Source: Candidatus Bipolaricaulota bacterium
GTDB taxonomy: Bacteria; Bipolaricaulota; Bipolaricaulia; Bipolaricaulales; Bipolaricaulaceae
DNA length: 60,439 nt
NCBI GenBank assembly: GCA_026418075.1
Contig: JAOACA010000004.1
Coordinates: forward strand, 1 to 60,439
Direction of reading: 5' to 3'
Made by a program: the position numbers and the translations under genes. The notes under the pieces were generated by a model. That model searched no databases and was not told the DNA's origin. It worked only from the letters and a program-made list of their open reading frames with translations. Shown here piece by piece: positions 33,776-41,898 of this stretch. Within the stretch, counting starts at the first letter, position 1. Each line of letters starts with the position of its first letter.

Positions 33776-33824
33776 GCTGGCGGTCCAGGCCCGCATCGGG
33801 CAAGATCCCTCCCAAGGAGGCACG

Positions 33825-34901
33825 ATGCGCATCTCCCATGTGAAGCTCTTCGTCCCAGGCCCGATCGAGGTCCGTCCGGAGGTCCTCCAGGCGATGGCCA
33901 CGCCCCAGATCTACCACCGAACCCCGGAGTTCCGGCAGCTCTACAGCGATCTCCAGACCAAGCTCCGGAAGTTCCTCTATACCGAGCAACCGGTCCTTCT
34001 CTTTGCTTCCTCGTCCACGGGGGCGATGGAGGCCGCGGTCCGGAACTGCGTGGGGAAGCGGGTCCTCCACGTGGTGAACGGGGCGTTCGCCAAGCGGTGG
34101 TACGAGATCAGCCAGGCGTGCGGGATCCCGGCCGACGCGTTGGAGATCCCGTGGGAGAAGGCAGCGAGGCCGGCGGAGATCGCCGCCCGCCTCAAGGGTG
34201 GCCAGTACGACGCGGTGGCCGTGGTCTACAACGAGACCTCCACCGGGCTCATGAACCCCCTCCCCGAGATCGCCGCCGCGGTCCGGGAGTTCCCCGACGT
34301 CCTCCTCCTCGTGGACGCGGTGACGGCGATGGGGGGCGTGAAGATCGAGTTCGACAAACTGGGTTTGGACGTGTGCCTGGCCGGGGTCCAGAAGTGCTTT
34401 GGCCTTCCCCCCGGGCTCACGGTGTGTGCCGTCTCCGAGCGGGCGATCCGGCGGGCGGAGGCGGTGAAGCCCAAGACCTACTACTTCAGCTTCCCGGTCA
34501 TGCTCAAATCCCACGAGAAGAACGAGACCCCAGCCACCCCTTCGGTCCCCCACCTCTTCGCCCTGAACGTGCAGCTCGAGTACTTCTTCGAGGAGGGGCT
34601 CGAGCGGCGGTTCGCCCGCCACGCGGAGATGGCCGCCGTCGTCCAGGCTTGGGCCAAGAAGCACTTCGACGTCTACCCCGAGGAGGGGTACTGGTCGAAG
34701 ACGGTGACCTGCATCAAGAACACCCGGGGGATCTCGGTGGATGCCCTCAACAAGACGCTCATCGCCCAGTACGGCCTGCGGATCTCCAACGGGTACGGGG
34801 ACCTGCGGGAGAAGACGTTCCGGATCGCCCACATGGGGGACCTCACCCTCCCCGACGTTCGGGGGGTCCTCGCGGCGATCGAAGAGGTCCTCAAGCTGTG
34901 A
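33825..34901 (+). CDS. Class V aminotransferase (serine/alanine-glyoxylate type)
   Basis: The 358-residue PLP enzyme starts KLFVPGPIEVRPEVL and has SSSTGAMEAAV (phosphate-binding loop), ETSTGLMNPL, VDAVTAMGG and the Schiff-base Lys in LAGVQKCFGLPPG (about residue 190). Enzymes of this type next to serA are thought to supply the amination step in serine formation, or to interconvert serine and pyruvate/glyoxylate. AAGGAGG is 6 nt upstream. It opens the serine cluster. Confidence 0.88.
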   Translation: MRISHVKLFVPGPIEVRPEVLQAMATPQIYHRTPEFRQLYSDLQTKLRKFLYTEQPVLLFASSSTGAMEAAVRNCVGKRVLHVVNGAFAKRWYEISQACGIPADALEIPWEKAARPAEIAARLKGGQYDAVAVVYNETSTGLMNPLPEIAAAVREFPDVLLLVDAVTAMGGVKIEFDKLGLDVCLAGVQKCFGLPPGLTVCAVSERAIRRAEAVKPKTYYFSFPVMLKSHEKNETPATPSVPHLFALNVQLEYFFEEGLERRFARHAEMAAVVQAWAKKHFDVYPEEGYWSKTVTCIKNTRGISVDALNKTLIAQYGLRISNGYGDLREKTFRIAHMGDLTLPDVRGVLAAIEEVLKL

Positions 34902-34911
34902 GGAGGGGGCG

Positions 34912-35820
34912 ATGAAGGTCCTGATCTGCGATCCTGTGGACGAGAAGGCCCTCGGGCGCCTGCGGGAGGCGGGGCTCTCCGTGACCGTCCGGACCGGGAT
35001 GACCCCGGAGGAGCTCGCGGCGGAGCTGGGGAAGGGGTACGACGCGGTTGTCGTCCGGTCGGCGACGAAGGTCCGCAAGGGGGCCATCGACGCGGCACGG
35101 GGCCTTCGGCTCATCGTCCGGGCCGGGGTCGGCCTCGACAACGTCGACGCCGAGTACGCCCAAGCGAAGGGGATCGAGGTCCTCAACACCCCCAAGGCGA
35201 GTTCCGACTCGGTGGCCGAGCTCGCGCTGGCCCACATGTTCGCCCTTGCCCGGTCCCTGCCCCAGGCCACCCAGTCCCTCCGGGAGGGCAAGTGGGACAA
35301 GAAGTCGTTTGTGGGGATCGAGCTCCAGGGGAAGACCCTCGGGGTGGTGGGGATCGGGCGGATCGGCCAGGCCCTGGCCCGGCGGGCCCTCGCGCTGGGG
35401 ATGAAGGTTGTGGCGTTTGACAAGTTCGTCGCGGCGTCCCCCCTTCCCGGGGTGCGGATGGTCCCCCTGGACGAGCTCCTCCGGGTAAGCGACTTTGTGA
35501 GCCTCCACGTCCCCCCGGATCCGGCCGGCCCGGTGATCGGGGCCCGGGAGCTCGCCCGGATGAAGGACGGGGCGTACCTCATCAACTGCGCCCGGGGGGA
35601 GGTGGTGGACGAGGCGGCGCTCCTCCAGGCCCTCAACTCGGGGAAGCTTGCCGGGGCTGGCCTGGACGTGTTCGCCGTCGAGCCCCCCACAAACACCGAG
35701 CTCCTCCGCCACCCCAAGGTGACCCTCACCCCCCACATCGGGGCCCAGACGAAGGAGGCCCAGGAGCGGATCGGGGACGAGCTCGTGGAGCTCCTCCTCG
35801 CCCGGGCGGGAAAGGGGTAG
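34912..35820 (+). CDS. serA: D-3-phosphoglycerate dehydrogenase, short form
   Basis: The 302-residue D-2-hydroxyacid dehydrogenase has the NAD-binding VVGIGRIGQALARRA (about residues 142-156), catalytic Arg in NCARGEVVDEAALL, Glu in LDVFAVEPP and His in LTPHIGAQT. VRAGVGLDNVD is typical of PGDH. It lacks the C-terminal ACT domain, so feedback inhibition by serine through that domain is not expected. AGGAGGGG precedes the ATG. It is flanked by the aminotransferase and DUF1015 genes. Confidence 0.93.
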   Translation: MKVLICDPVDEKALGRLREAGLSVTVRTGMTPEELAAELGKGYDAVVVRSATKVRKGAIDAARGLRLIVRAGVGLDNVDAEYAQAKGIEVLNTPKASSDSVAELALAHMFALARSLPQATQSLREGKWDKKSFVGIELQGKTLGVVGIGRIGQALARRALALGMKVVAFDKFVAASPLPGVRMVPLDELLRVSDFVSLHVPPDPAGPVIGARELARMKDGAYLINCARGEVVDEAALLQALNSGKLAGAGLDVFAVEPPTNTELLRHPKVTLTPHIGAQTKEAQERIGDELVELLLARAGKG

Positions 35821-35823
35821 GCG

Positions 35824-37122
35824 ATGGCGGTCGTCCACCCCTTCCGCGGGCTCCGCTATAACTCGCAGGCCGTGGAGGACCTGTCCCTCGTGGTGACGCA
35901 GCCCTACGACCGGATCGGCCCGGAGGAGGAGGCGGCCTACCTCCGCCGGTCCCCCTACGCCTACGTCCGGCTGATCGGGACGAAGGTCCCCCCCCAGGAC
36001 CCGGGGGACTACGCCCGCCGGGCGGCCCTCCTCCGCGAGTGGATCGAGAAGGGAGTTCTTGTCCACGACCCGGCACCCGGGGTCTACCTCTACCGCCAGT
36101 CCTTCCGCCACGACGGCCGGGAGCTCGTCCGGCAGGGGATCATCGCCCTCCTCGACCTTGCCCAAAGCGGGGCCAAGCCCCACGAGCGGACCCTCCGGGG
36201 CCCGAAAGAGGACCGGCTGAAGCTCTTTCGGGCCACCGAGGCCCACCTCGAGCACATCTTCCTCCTCTACCGGGACCCGGAGCGGCGGGCGACGCGGGCG
36301 GCGGAGGGGGCCGTGGGCTCCCGGGGTCCCGACGCCGTGGCCCGGGACGATTTTGGGAACCGCCACGAGCTCTGGTACATCCCCGATCGGGCGGCCGTGG
36401 CAGCGATTCAGGACGCCCTGAAGCCCCTGGAGCTCTACATCGCCGACGGCCACCACCGGTTCGAGACGGCGCAGGCGTTCATGCGGGAGTGCCTGGAGAA
36501 AGGGTGGCGGCCCGCCTCCCCCCAGAGCTTCACCGCCCTTCCCGTGACCCTCGTCAACGTGGCGGAGCCGGGGTGCGTGATCCGGCCCACCCCGCGGGTC
36601 CTCCGCCCCGGGGTCCCCTTCTCCCTGGCCACGTTCCTGAACAGGGTTCGGGAGCGGTTCGAGGTGGAGGGGCTCCCCTCCCTGGCCGCGGCCCGGGGGT
36701 TCCTCGCCCAGGCGGCCGGAAAGCGCCACGTCTTCGTCCTCTACGCCGAGGGAAAGTTCTCCGCCCTCACCCTCCGGTCCGCCCTCCGGCCCGAGGACCT
36801 CATCCCTGGGGAGCAGCCCCCGGCGTGGAAGCGGCTTGACGTCGCGGTCCTCCACAAGGGGATCCTCGAGCCCTTCCTGGGGATCGACGACGAGGTCCTC
36901 GCCCGCGGGACCCACCTCGACTACGCCCACACGGATGAGGAGGCGGTGGCGATGGTGGACTCCGGGAGGGGCCAGGCCGCGTTCCTCCTCAACCCGACCC
37001 GGGTGGAGGAGGTCCTCGCGATCGCCGACCTCGGGGCCTCCATGCCCCAGAAGTCCACGGACTTCTACCCCAAGCTCCTCTCCGGCCTTGTGGCGATGAC
37101 GATGGAGATCGAAAAGCCTTAG
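35824..37122 (+). CDS. DUF1015 family protein
   Basis: This 432-residue protein matches DUF1015 in length and motifs: HPFRGLRYN and VTQPYDRIGPEEEAAYLRRSPY at the start, LYIADGHHRFETAQAF mid-protein (about 202-217), and THLDYAHTDEEAVAMVDSG near the end. The biochemical role is not established, but it recurs beside serA in several anaerobes. The GHHRF motif suggests a hydrolase or metal site. It follows serA by 3 nt and ends at a strong terminator. Confidence 0.9.
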   Translation: MAVVHPFRGLRYNSQAVEDLSLVVTQPYDRIGPEEEAAYLRRSPYAYVRLIGTKVPPQDPGDYARRAALLREWIEKGVLVHDPAPGVYLYRQSFRHDGRELVRQGIIALLDLAQSGAKPHERTLRGPKEDRLKLFRATEAHLEHIFLLYRDPERRATRAAEGAVGSRGPDAVARDDFGNRHELWYIPDRAAVAAIQDALKPLELYIADGHHRFETAQAFMRECLEKGWRPASPQSFTALPVTLVNVAEPGCVIRPTPRVLRPGVPFSLATFLNRVRERFEVEGLPSLAAARGFLAQAAGKRHVFVLYAEGKFSALTLRSALRPEDLIPGEQPPAWKRLDVAVLHKGILEPFLGIDDEVLARGTHLDYAHTDEEAVAMVDSGRGQAAFLLNPTRVEEVLAIADLGASMPQKSTDFYPKLLSGLVAMTMEIEKP

Positions 37123-37139
37123 CCCCACGCGGAGGACGG

Positions 37140-37178
37140 CGCGGGGCCCGAGGGATCTGGCCCCGCGTTCGCCTTTTT
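37140..37178 (+). terminator. Terminator of the serine-biosynthesis operon
   Basis: A 9-bp stem CGCGGGGCC/GGCCCCGCG with a 10-nt loop is followed by TTCGCCTTTTT. It lies 17 bp after the DUF1015 stop and 9 bp before the end of the convergent small membrane gene. Confidence 0.85.
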
Positions 37179-37186
37179 CCCAGAGC

Positions 37187-37411
37187 CTAGATCCGGGCCA
37201 CGATCCCGAGGAGGGCGTGGAGGGTGGCCACGGCGGCGGCCGCGTAGGCGAGCCCGTGGTGGAGCCGGAGGGGGCGCCGGCGCTTGAGCCGGCGGGGGAG
37301 GGCCATCGACACCCCCGTGGCGAGGAGGAGCGCGTAGCTCAGGAGGCCCAGGTAGAACACCACCGGAAACGGCCCCAGCGGCCAGTACGCAATCTCCCTC
37401 AGGGTGTCCAT
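37187..37411 (-). CDS. 74-residue two-helix membrane protein, possible haem anchor
   Basis: Two membrane helices (FYLGLLSYALLLATGVSMAL and GLAYAAAAVATLHALLGIV) are separated by a basic loop. The second helix begins LHHG and ends LHALLG, so His residues sit about 13 apart, as in the haem-binding helices of ferric-reductase-like and cytochrome b561-like proteins. It is much shorter than those families. It directly follows the DOMON-domain gene, and DOMON proteins commonly work with b-type cytochromes. Haem binding is inference. Confidence 0.55.
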   Translation of the reverse strand: MDTLREIAYWPLGPFPVVFYLGLLSYALLLATGVSMALPRRLKRRRPLRLHHGLAYAAAAVATLHALLGIVARI

Positions 37412-37412
37412 C

Positions 37413-38321
37413 CTACTTCTCCAGGGTCATCCGCACCGAGCCCCGGGCCGAGTGGAGGGTGGTGAACGAGGTCGAGGAGCGGTGGTAGGCGAGGAGGACG
37501 GTGTAGGTCCTCCCCGGAACGAGGGCCTTGTCCTCGGGGTCGAGGCTATCGAGGGGGATCACGAACTCGACCGTCGTCCGCCCCCCGGAGACGGTCCCGG
37601 CCGCACGGAGGACGTCTTCCCGGCGGTCCCGGCGGTGGGAGGTCGTCCCCGACCCGAAGTGGTCCTCGATCGCGAGGCCCGAGGAGGTCACCGCGGCGAT
37701 CACGTAGTTCGCCCCCTGCATCCGGTTCACGGGATCGAACCCCGCTGAGACCCAGCCCGTGCCTGGGCTCCGCAGGGCGGCGTAGAGGACCACGAGCCCG
37801 TTCCGCCAGGAGAGGGCGACGCCGCTTCCCCCGTCCTGGACGGAGGACCGGTACTCCCCCTCCCCGAGGGCCCCATCAACGACCGGCCCAGCGGGACCAA
37901 GGCCGCGGACGAGGACGTAGTCCGCCCCAAGGATCTTCCCCTCCGGGGAGAAGCGGAGGTAGGAGTCCACGACCACGGGCCCCCGCTCCGTCGCGAGTTC
38001 CAGGGTCCCGTACACGAGACGGGCCTCGGGGATCGCCCGGGTCACGCCGGCCAAGGCGACCCCCCGAGCCGGGACCGCGGCGAAGAACGCCCGCCACGCC
38101 TGGAGGACGTCCCCTCCGTAGTGGAACCCGTCAACAGGGCCGCCGAGGAACGCGACCCCCGCTTCCGGGGCAAACCATGCGGCCACGGCCTCGGGACGGC
38201 CCGCTCCCACGTCGTCCCAGTGCCGGAGGGCCCACGCCAAGAGCTCCTCTCCTGTGGGCTCTGCTCCCAGCACCCCCACACCCACCAACGCGCTCAGCAA
38301 AAGCAGAACCGATGTGCGCAT
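37413..38321 (-). CDS. Secreted SnoaL-like plus DOMON-domain protein
   Basis: The 302-residue protein starts with a signal peptide (residues 1-19). A SnoaL/NTF2-like cone domain (about 22-130; ELLAWALRHWDDVGAGRPEAVAAWF) is followed by a DOMON-like beta-sandwich (about 140-302; VVDGALGEGEYRS, FDPVNRMQGANYVIAAV, VEFVIPLDSLD). DOMON modules bind haem or sugars. I do not know this exact pairing. The ATG at 38321 follows GGAGG, and the longer ORF start is rejected. It probably acts outside the membrane with the two-helix protein encoded 1 nt downstream. Confidence 0.7.
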   Translation of the reverse strand: MRTSVLLLLSALVGVGVLGAEPTGEELLAWALRHWDDVGAGRPEAVAAWFAPEAGVAFLGGPVDGFHYGGDVLQAWRAFFAAVPARGVALAGVTRAIPEARLVYGTLELATERGPVVVDSYLRFSPEGKILGADYVLVRGLGPAGPVVDGALGEGEYRSSVQDGGSGVALSWRNGLVVLYAALRSPGTGWVSAGFDPVNRMQGANYVIAAVTSSGLAIEDHFGSGTTSHRRDRREDVLRAAGTVSGGRTTVEFVIPLDSLDPEDKALVPGRTYTVLLAYHRSSTSFTTLHSARGSVRMTLEK

Positions 38322-38374
38322 CGTCCAGGCCTCCTTCGCCTCCCTCCCGCCGGGGGGTCTCCTAGGAAGAGGGC

Positions 38375-38432
38375 GGGGCGGAGGTGGGGACCTCCGCCCC
38401 TTGGGTGGGATCGCCGTGGGTGTGCCACGGCG
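38375..38432. repeat. Two adjacent perfect hairpins in an intergenic region
   Basis: The first is an 11-bp perfect stem (GGGGCGGAGGT/ACCTCCGCCCC) around a GGGG loop at 38375-38400. The second is an 8-bp stem (CGCCGTGG/CCACGGCG) around GTGTG at 38412-38432. Neither is followed by a T-tract on either strand. They lie between the divergent DOMON and carbonic anhydrase genes and could be structured leader RNA for one of them. Confidence 0.5.
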
Positions 38433-38485
38433 GGGGTGGCAGGCTTGACTCGCGGCGTCCAGGTTCTGGGGCCGCGCGTCAATCG

Positions 38486-38519
38486 TACTATCCCCCCGCC
38501 CTCTGCACAACCTGTGCAG
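38486..38519 (+). promoter_or_regulatory. -10 box and perfect palindrome before the carbonic anhydrase gene
   Basis: TACTAT at 38486-38491 (weak -35 TTCTGG 16 bp upstream) is followed 11 bp later by the exact inverted repeat CTGCACA-ACC-TGTGCAG (38503-38519). Such a site just downstream of a promoter is a typical repressor operator. The regulator is unknown. Confidence 0.45.
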
Positions 38520-38583
38520 CCCGTGTGGAGCTTCCGTGGAGGGGCCCGTTGCCGAAAGCCGTCCGTTCGCGGACGATCGGGCC

Positions 38584-39132
38584 ATGGACAAGGGCGAAGG
38601 GATCCGGCTTCTCCGGGAGGGAAACGAGCGCCACGCCCAGGGAGCCCACCGCCATCCCCGCCAGGACCCCGCGCGGCGGGCCGAGCTTGCCCAAGGCCAG
38701 CGGCCGTGGGCCGCGGTCCTGGGGTGCTCGGACTCCCGCGTCCCCCCGGAGATCGTGTTCGACCAGGGGCTCGGGGACCTGTTCGTCGTTCGGACGGCCG
38801 GCCACGTCTGCGACGGGGTGGCCCTGGCCAGCCTCCGCTACGCGGTGGACCACCTCGGGGTCGGGCTCGTGGTGGTCCTCGGGCACACCGGGTGCGGGGC
38901 GGTGAGGGCCGCGATCGAGGCCCCACCAGAAAACCCGGAAGACCCGCTGTGCGCGGCGATCCGGCCCGCGATCGAGCGGGCCCGCCTCGGCGGGGGGGAC
39001 CTTTACGCCGAGACCATCCGCCTTCATGTTCAGGGAACGGTGGCCGGGCTTCGCCGGGCGTTGGGCTCCCCCGCGGTGGTCGGCGCCGTCTACGACCTCG
39101 CCTCCGGCCGGGTCGAGTTTTTCGACCGCTAG
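38584..39132 (+). CDS. Beta-class carbonic anhydrase
   Basis: From ATG 38584 this is 182 residues. Zinc ligands and the active site are visible: VLGCSDSRVPPEIVFD (Cys and the Asp-Arg dyad), FVVRTAGH, and VVLGHTGCGAV (His and second Cys). It interconverts CO2 and bicarbonate. The GTG at 38536 would add 16 non-conserved residues, and the conserved start EGIRLLREGNERH favours 38584. The TAG stop sits in a CTAG shared with the convergent kinase gene. Confidence 0.9.
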   Translation: MDKGEGIRLLREGNERHAQGAHRHPRQDPARRAELAQGQRPWAAVLGCSDSRVPPEIVFDQGLGDLFVVRTAGHVCDGVALASLRYAVDHLGVGLVVVLGHTGCGAVRAAIEAPPENPEDPLCAAIRPAIERARLGGGDLYAETIRLHVQGTVAGLRRALGSPAVVGAVYDLASGRVEFFDR

Positions 39133-39671
39133 AACTGCTCGCCCACCACGCCCGAGAGCCAGCGCCAGGCCTCCTGGGGCGAGCGGAGCCGAATCACCGT
39201 GAGGTGGGCGTGCTCGGGCCGGGCGAGGAGCCCAGCGTACTCCCGCCTCCTCCGGCGGTGGGTCCGGATCGCCCAGAGGAGGATCGACTCCCGGGAGAGG
39301 AACGCCTGGCGGAGGGTCTCCCGGTTCCCGCTCCACAGCTCCTCCCGGCGGAGGGAGCGGCGGAGGGTGCGCCGGAGGAGCTGGAGGAAGACGCGCCAGA
39401 AGGGGTAGTCGAGCCACACCACCGTGTCCGCGCGTGCCCACACGATGTCGCGGACGGCGCTGTAGTTTCCGTCCACGACCCACGCCGGGGCGGCGGTTCG
39501 CTCTTCCACCAAGGCCCGCAGCTCGGGAACGGGCCGCCCCGTCCAGCCCGGAAGCCAGGCCAGGGCATCGAGCTCAATGAACGGGACTCCAAGCCCTTCG
39601 GCGAGGGCCCGGCCGAGGGTGGTCTTCCCCGCCCCCGTCGTCCCCACCACGCTGATCCGCCGCCCGGACAA
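39129..39671 (-). CDS. P-loop adenylate-kinase-like protein (FlaR/topology-modulation type)
   Basis: The 180-residue NTPase has Walker A VVGTTGAGKTTLGRAL (residues 8-23) followed by GVPFIELDALAWLPGW and WVVDGNYSAVRDIVWARADTVVWLDYP, the pattern of FlaR-type P-loop kinases. The lid is Arg-rich (about 100-140), as in nucleotide kinases. The substrate is not known. The start is uncertain: TTG 39671 just before the Walker strand is the best candidate, because no ATG or GTG lies in frame between it and the upstream gene. Confidence 0.75.
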   Translation of the reverse strand: MSGRRISVVGTTGAGKTTLGRALAEGLGVPFIELDALAWLPGWTGRPVPELRALVEERTAAPAWVVDGNYSAVRDIVWARADTVVWLDYPFWRVFLQLLRRTLRRSLRREELWSGNRETLRQAFLSRESILLWAIRTHRRRRREYAGLLARPEHAHLTVIRLRSPQEAWRWLSGVVGEQF

Positions 39672-39697
39672 CGTTGCCCCCAACCACCGGCCTTGCC

Positions 39698-40609
39698 TCA
39701 ACCCTGGATCAACGCTTGGATTTCGAGGGGCTCGCCCTTCTCCGGGGCCCGGACCAGATGGAGGGCCCCCGCCGGGCAGTGGAAGGCGCACACCCCGCAC
39801 CCCATGCACCTCGCCCCGTCCAGAACCGGTTGGCCGTCCCCCATCGCGATCGCCCCGAACGGGCACCGGGCGGCGCACGCCCCGCACCCCCGGCAGAGCG
39901 CGGCGTCGAGCGAGGCAACGTACCCGGACGGGGCGAGCATCGGCGTCCCGTGCCTCCAAGCTTGCATTGCCCCGCAACAGCACGGGCAGCAGTTGCAGAT
40001 CGCGTAGAACCGGCCGAGCATCGCGTCCTTGAAAAACGCGTGGTGGACGTGGCCCCGGTCCCGCTCGGCGCGAAGGATCGTCACCGCCTCGTCTTGGGTG
40101 ATCCACCGCGCGCGCCTGGGGTGGTGGTCAGCGACGAAGCTCGCAAACGGCTCGCCCACGATGAGGCAGACGTCCAAGGGGAGGCAGGGCTCGTCCCGGG
40201 CGGCCCGGCACGGGCACTCCAGGGCCACGATCCGGTCCGGCCCGCGGAGGACGATGTCCCGGGCGGTCGCGTAGGGAATGACCTTCTCCAGGTCCCGGAG
40301 CTCCACGTTCACGCGGAGGGTGACGAGCCCCTCAGCCGCGGAGGTGGGGACGACCTTGCCGTGGTAGGTGTCCGCGAAGCGCCGCCCGGCCTCGGCCCCC
40401 GTTCCGGAGCCAACGAGCAGCCGCGCCGCCCAACGGTGGAGGATCCGCAGCGGGCGGGACAGGGTCTCGGGGCGCGTGGCGGCCCGGATGTAGAGGTACG
40501 GCCACCGCGCGTAGACGTAGCCGTGGAGGAAGTCGCGCACCCGGTAGCCCGGCACGCGCCGCCCCTCCCGGACCAAGGCCCAAGTCGAGCGCCGAATCGG
40601 CCAGTTCAT
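39698..40609 (-). CDS. Cysteine-rich 2x[4Fe-4S] ferredoxin-like protein
   Basis: The 303-residue protein has two bacterial ferredoxin motifs at the C-terminus (CRGCGACAARCPFGA, about 239-253, and CMGCGVCAFHCPAGA, about 268-282). A dense Cys cluster precedes them: ICNCCPCCC (Cys205, 207, 208, 210, 211, 212), with further Cys at 132, 134, 142 and 148. The first 100 residues are Arg-rich and without Cys. Similar proteins with a CNCC-type cluster occur in anaerobes, but their role is unclear. The ATG at 40609 follows AGGAG. It lies 60 nt downstream of tRNA-Pro on the same strand and may be transcribed with it. Confidence 0.75.
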   Translation of the reverse strand: MNWPIRRSTWALVREGRRVPGYRVRDFLHGYVYARWPYLYIRAATRPETLSRPLRILHRWAARLLVGSGTGAEAGRRFADTYHGKVVPTSAAEGLVTLRVNVELRDLEKVIPYATARDIVLRGPDRIVALECPCRAARDEPCLPLDVCLIVGEPFASFVADHHPRRARWITQDEAVTILRAERDRGHVHHAFFKDAMLGRFYAICNCCPCCCGAMQAWRHGTPMLAPSGYVASLDAALCRGCGACAARCPFGAIAMGDGQPVLDGARCMGCGVCAFHCPAGALHLVRAPEKGEPLEIQALIQG

Positions 40610-40669
40610 CCTTCCGATGCTCCTCGCCCTCCCGAGCACGGGGACGGGGTGTACCCGGGGAGAAGAGGC

Positions 40670-40746
<77 letters not shown>

Positions 40747-40755
40747 GCTGCCCCT

Positions 40756-40783
40756 ACTCTACTCCCCCTCCGCGGGCCGTCAA
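40756..40783 (-). promoter_or_regulatory. Promoter of tRNA-Pro(TGG)
   Basis: The minus strand reads TTGACG, 16 bp, TAGAGT, with the -10 ending 9 nt before the mature 5' end of the tRNA. Confidence 0.7.
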
Positions 40784-40926
40784 GGGCGCCGTGGGCCAAG
40801 GGATCGCTGCTTGGGGGCAAGGGGCGGAAACGGGCAGGCGTAGGGCGGCCGCGGGAGCGCCCGTCGTCCGCGGAGGTCGAGGCGTGAGCCGCGCGCGGGC
40901 ACCTCCTTCCCTGACCCCGGGGGCCC

Positions 40927-40955
40927 TTGACGGGACCGGGGCCGCCCGCTATCCT
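40927..40955 (+). promoter_or_regulatory. Promoter of the liv / CoA-metabolism cluster
   Basis: TTGACG, exactly 17 bp, then TATCCT. About 60 nt of leader follow before the livH ATG at 41017, which has a GGGGGAGGCCGG ribosome site. It is the only clear promoter before the fifteen-gene run. The DNA between it and the tRNA promoter (40784-40926) shows no gene. Confidence 0.72.
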
Positions 40956-41016
40956 GAGAGATGATTCAGGTGTCATGGCCCGCCGCTGTGGCCCCTGAGG
41001 GGGAGGCCGGAAGACG

Positions 41017-41898
41017 ATGCTGGGACAGTTGGTCGTGAGCGGGCTCGCCGCCGGGAGCCTCTACGGGATCATGGCCCTCGGCCTCATCCTCATCTACAAG
41101 ACCACCCACATCCTCAACTTCGGCCAAGGCGACATGGTGATGTTCGCCACGTTCATCGCCTACCTCCTCCTCACCCTCTTCCGCTGGCCGTTCCCCGCCG
41201 CGGTTCTCGGGGCCATGGTCGCCGGCGCCCTCCTCGGGGCCCTCGTCGACCGCGGGGTCATGCGCTGGGCCCGGAACGCCCCGGTCACGAGCCTGTTCAT
41301 CGCCACCCTCGGGGTGGGGATGATCCTCCAGGCCGTGGCGGGCTGGATCTGGGGCTACGACACGAAACCCTTCCCCTACGCCCTCCGGGGGCGGCCCCTG
41401 TTCCTGGGGGACGTGGTCCTCCGCCAGCACGACCTCCTCGTCCTCGTGGTCACGGTCCTCATCTCCCTTGTGCTCTTCCTCCTGTTCAAGTTCACGAAGG
41501 TGGGGGTGGCGATGCGGGCCACGTCCCAGAACCGCCGGGCGGCGCAGCTCATGGGGATCAACGTTGGGCGGATCGGGACCCTGAGCTGGGCCCTGGGCCT
41601 GGGGATCGGGGCCCTGGCGGGGTGCCTGGTGGCCCCGATCGTGTACCTCGACCTCACCTCGATGATCCTCGTCATGATCAAGGCGATTGCCGCGGCGGTC
41701 CTCGGGGGGTTCACGAGCCTTCCCGGGGCGGTGGTGGGGGGGCTCCTCCTCGGGGTCATCGAGAACCTGTTCGGGGGCTACATGCCGAGCGCGATCGCCC
41801 CGTTGAAGACGACGTTCGTGTTCGTCCTCATCATCGTCGTCCTCGTCCTGCGGCCCCACGGGCTCCTCGGGGAGCGGACGGCGGGAGGCCACGGATGA
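41017..41898 (+). CDS. livH: Branched-chain amino-acid-type ABC permease LivH
   Basis: The 293-residue permease has about eight helices. GLAAGSLYGIMALGLILIYKT and LNFGQGDMVMFATFIAYLL are the standard LivH start, and AAVLGGFTSLPGAVVGGLLLGVIEN the C-terminal signature. Liv-type systems also import amides, urea, aromatic acids and dicarboxylates, so the name does not fix the substrate. It is coupled to livM by an ATGA overlap. Confidence 0.94.
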   Translation: MLGQLVVSGLAAGSLYGIMALGLILIYKTTHILNFGQGDMVMFATFIAYLLLTLFRWPFPAAVLGAMVAGALLGALVDRGVMRWARNAPVTSLFIATLGVGMILQAVAGWIWGYDTKPFPYALRGRPLFLGDVVLRQHDLLVLVVTVLISLVLFLLFKFTKVGVAMRATSQNRRAAQLMGINVGRIGTLSWALGLGIGALAGCLVAPIVYLDLTSMILVMIKAIAAAVLGGFTSLPGAVVGGLLLGVIENLFGGYMPSAIAPLKTTFVFVLIIVVLVLRPHGLLGERTAGGHG

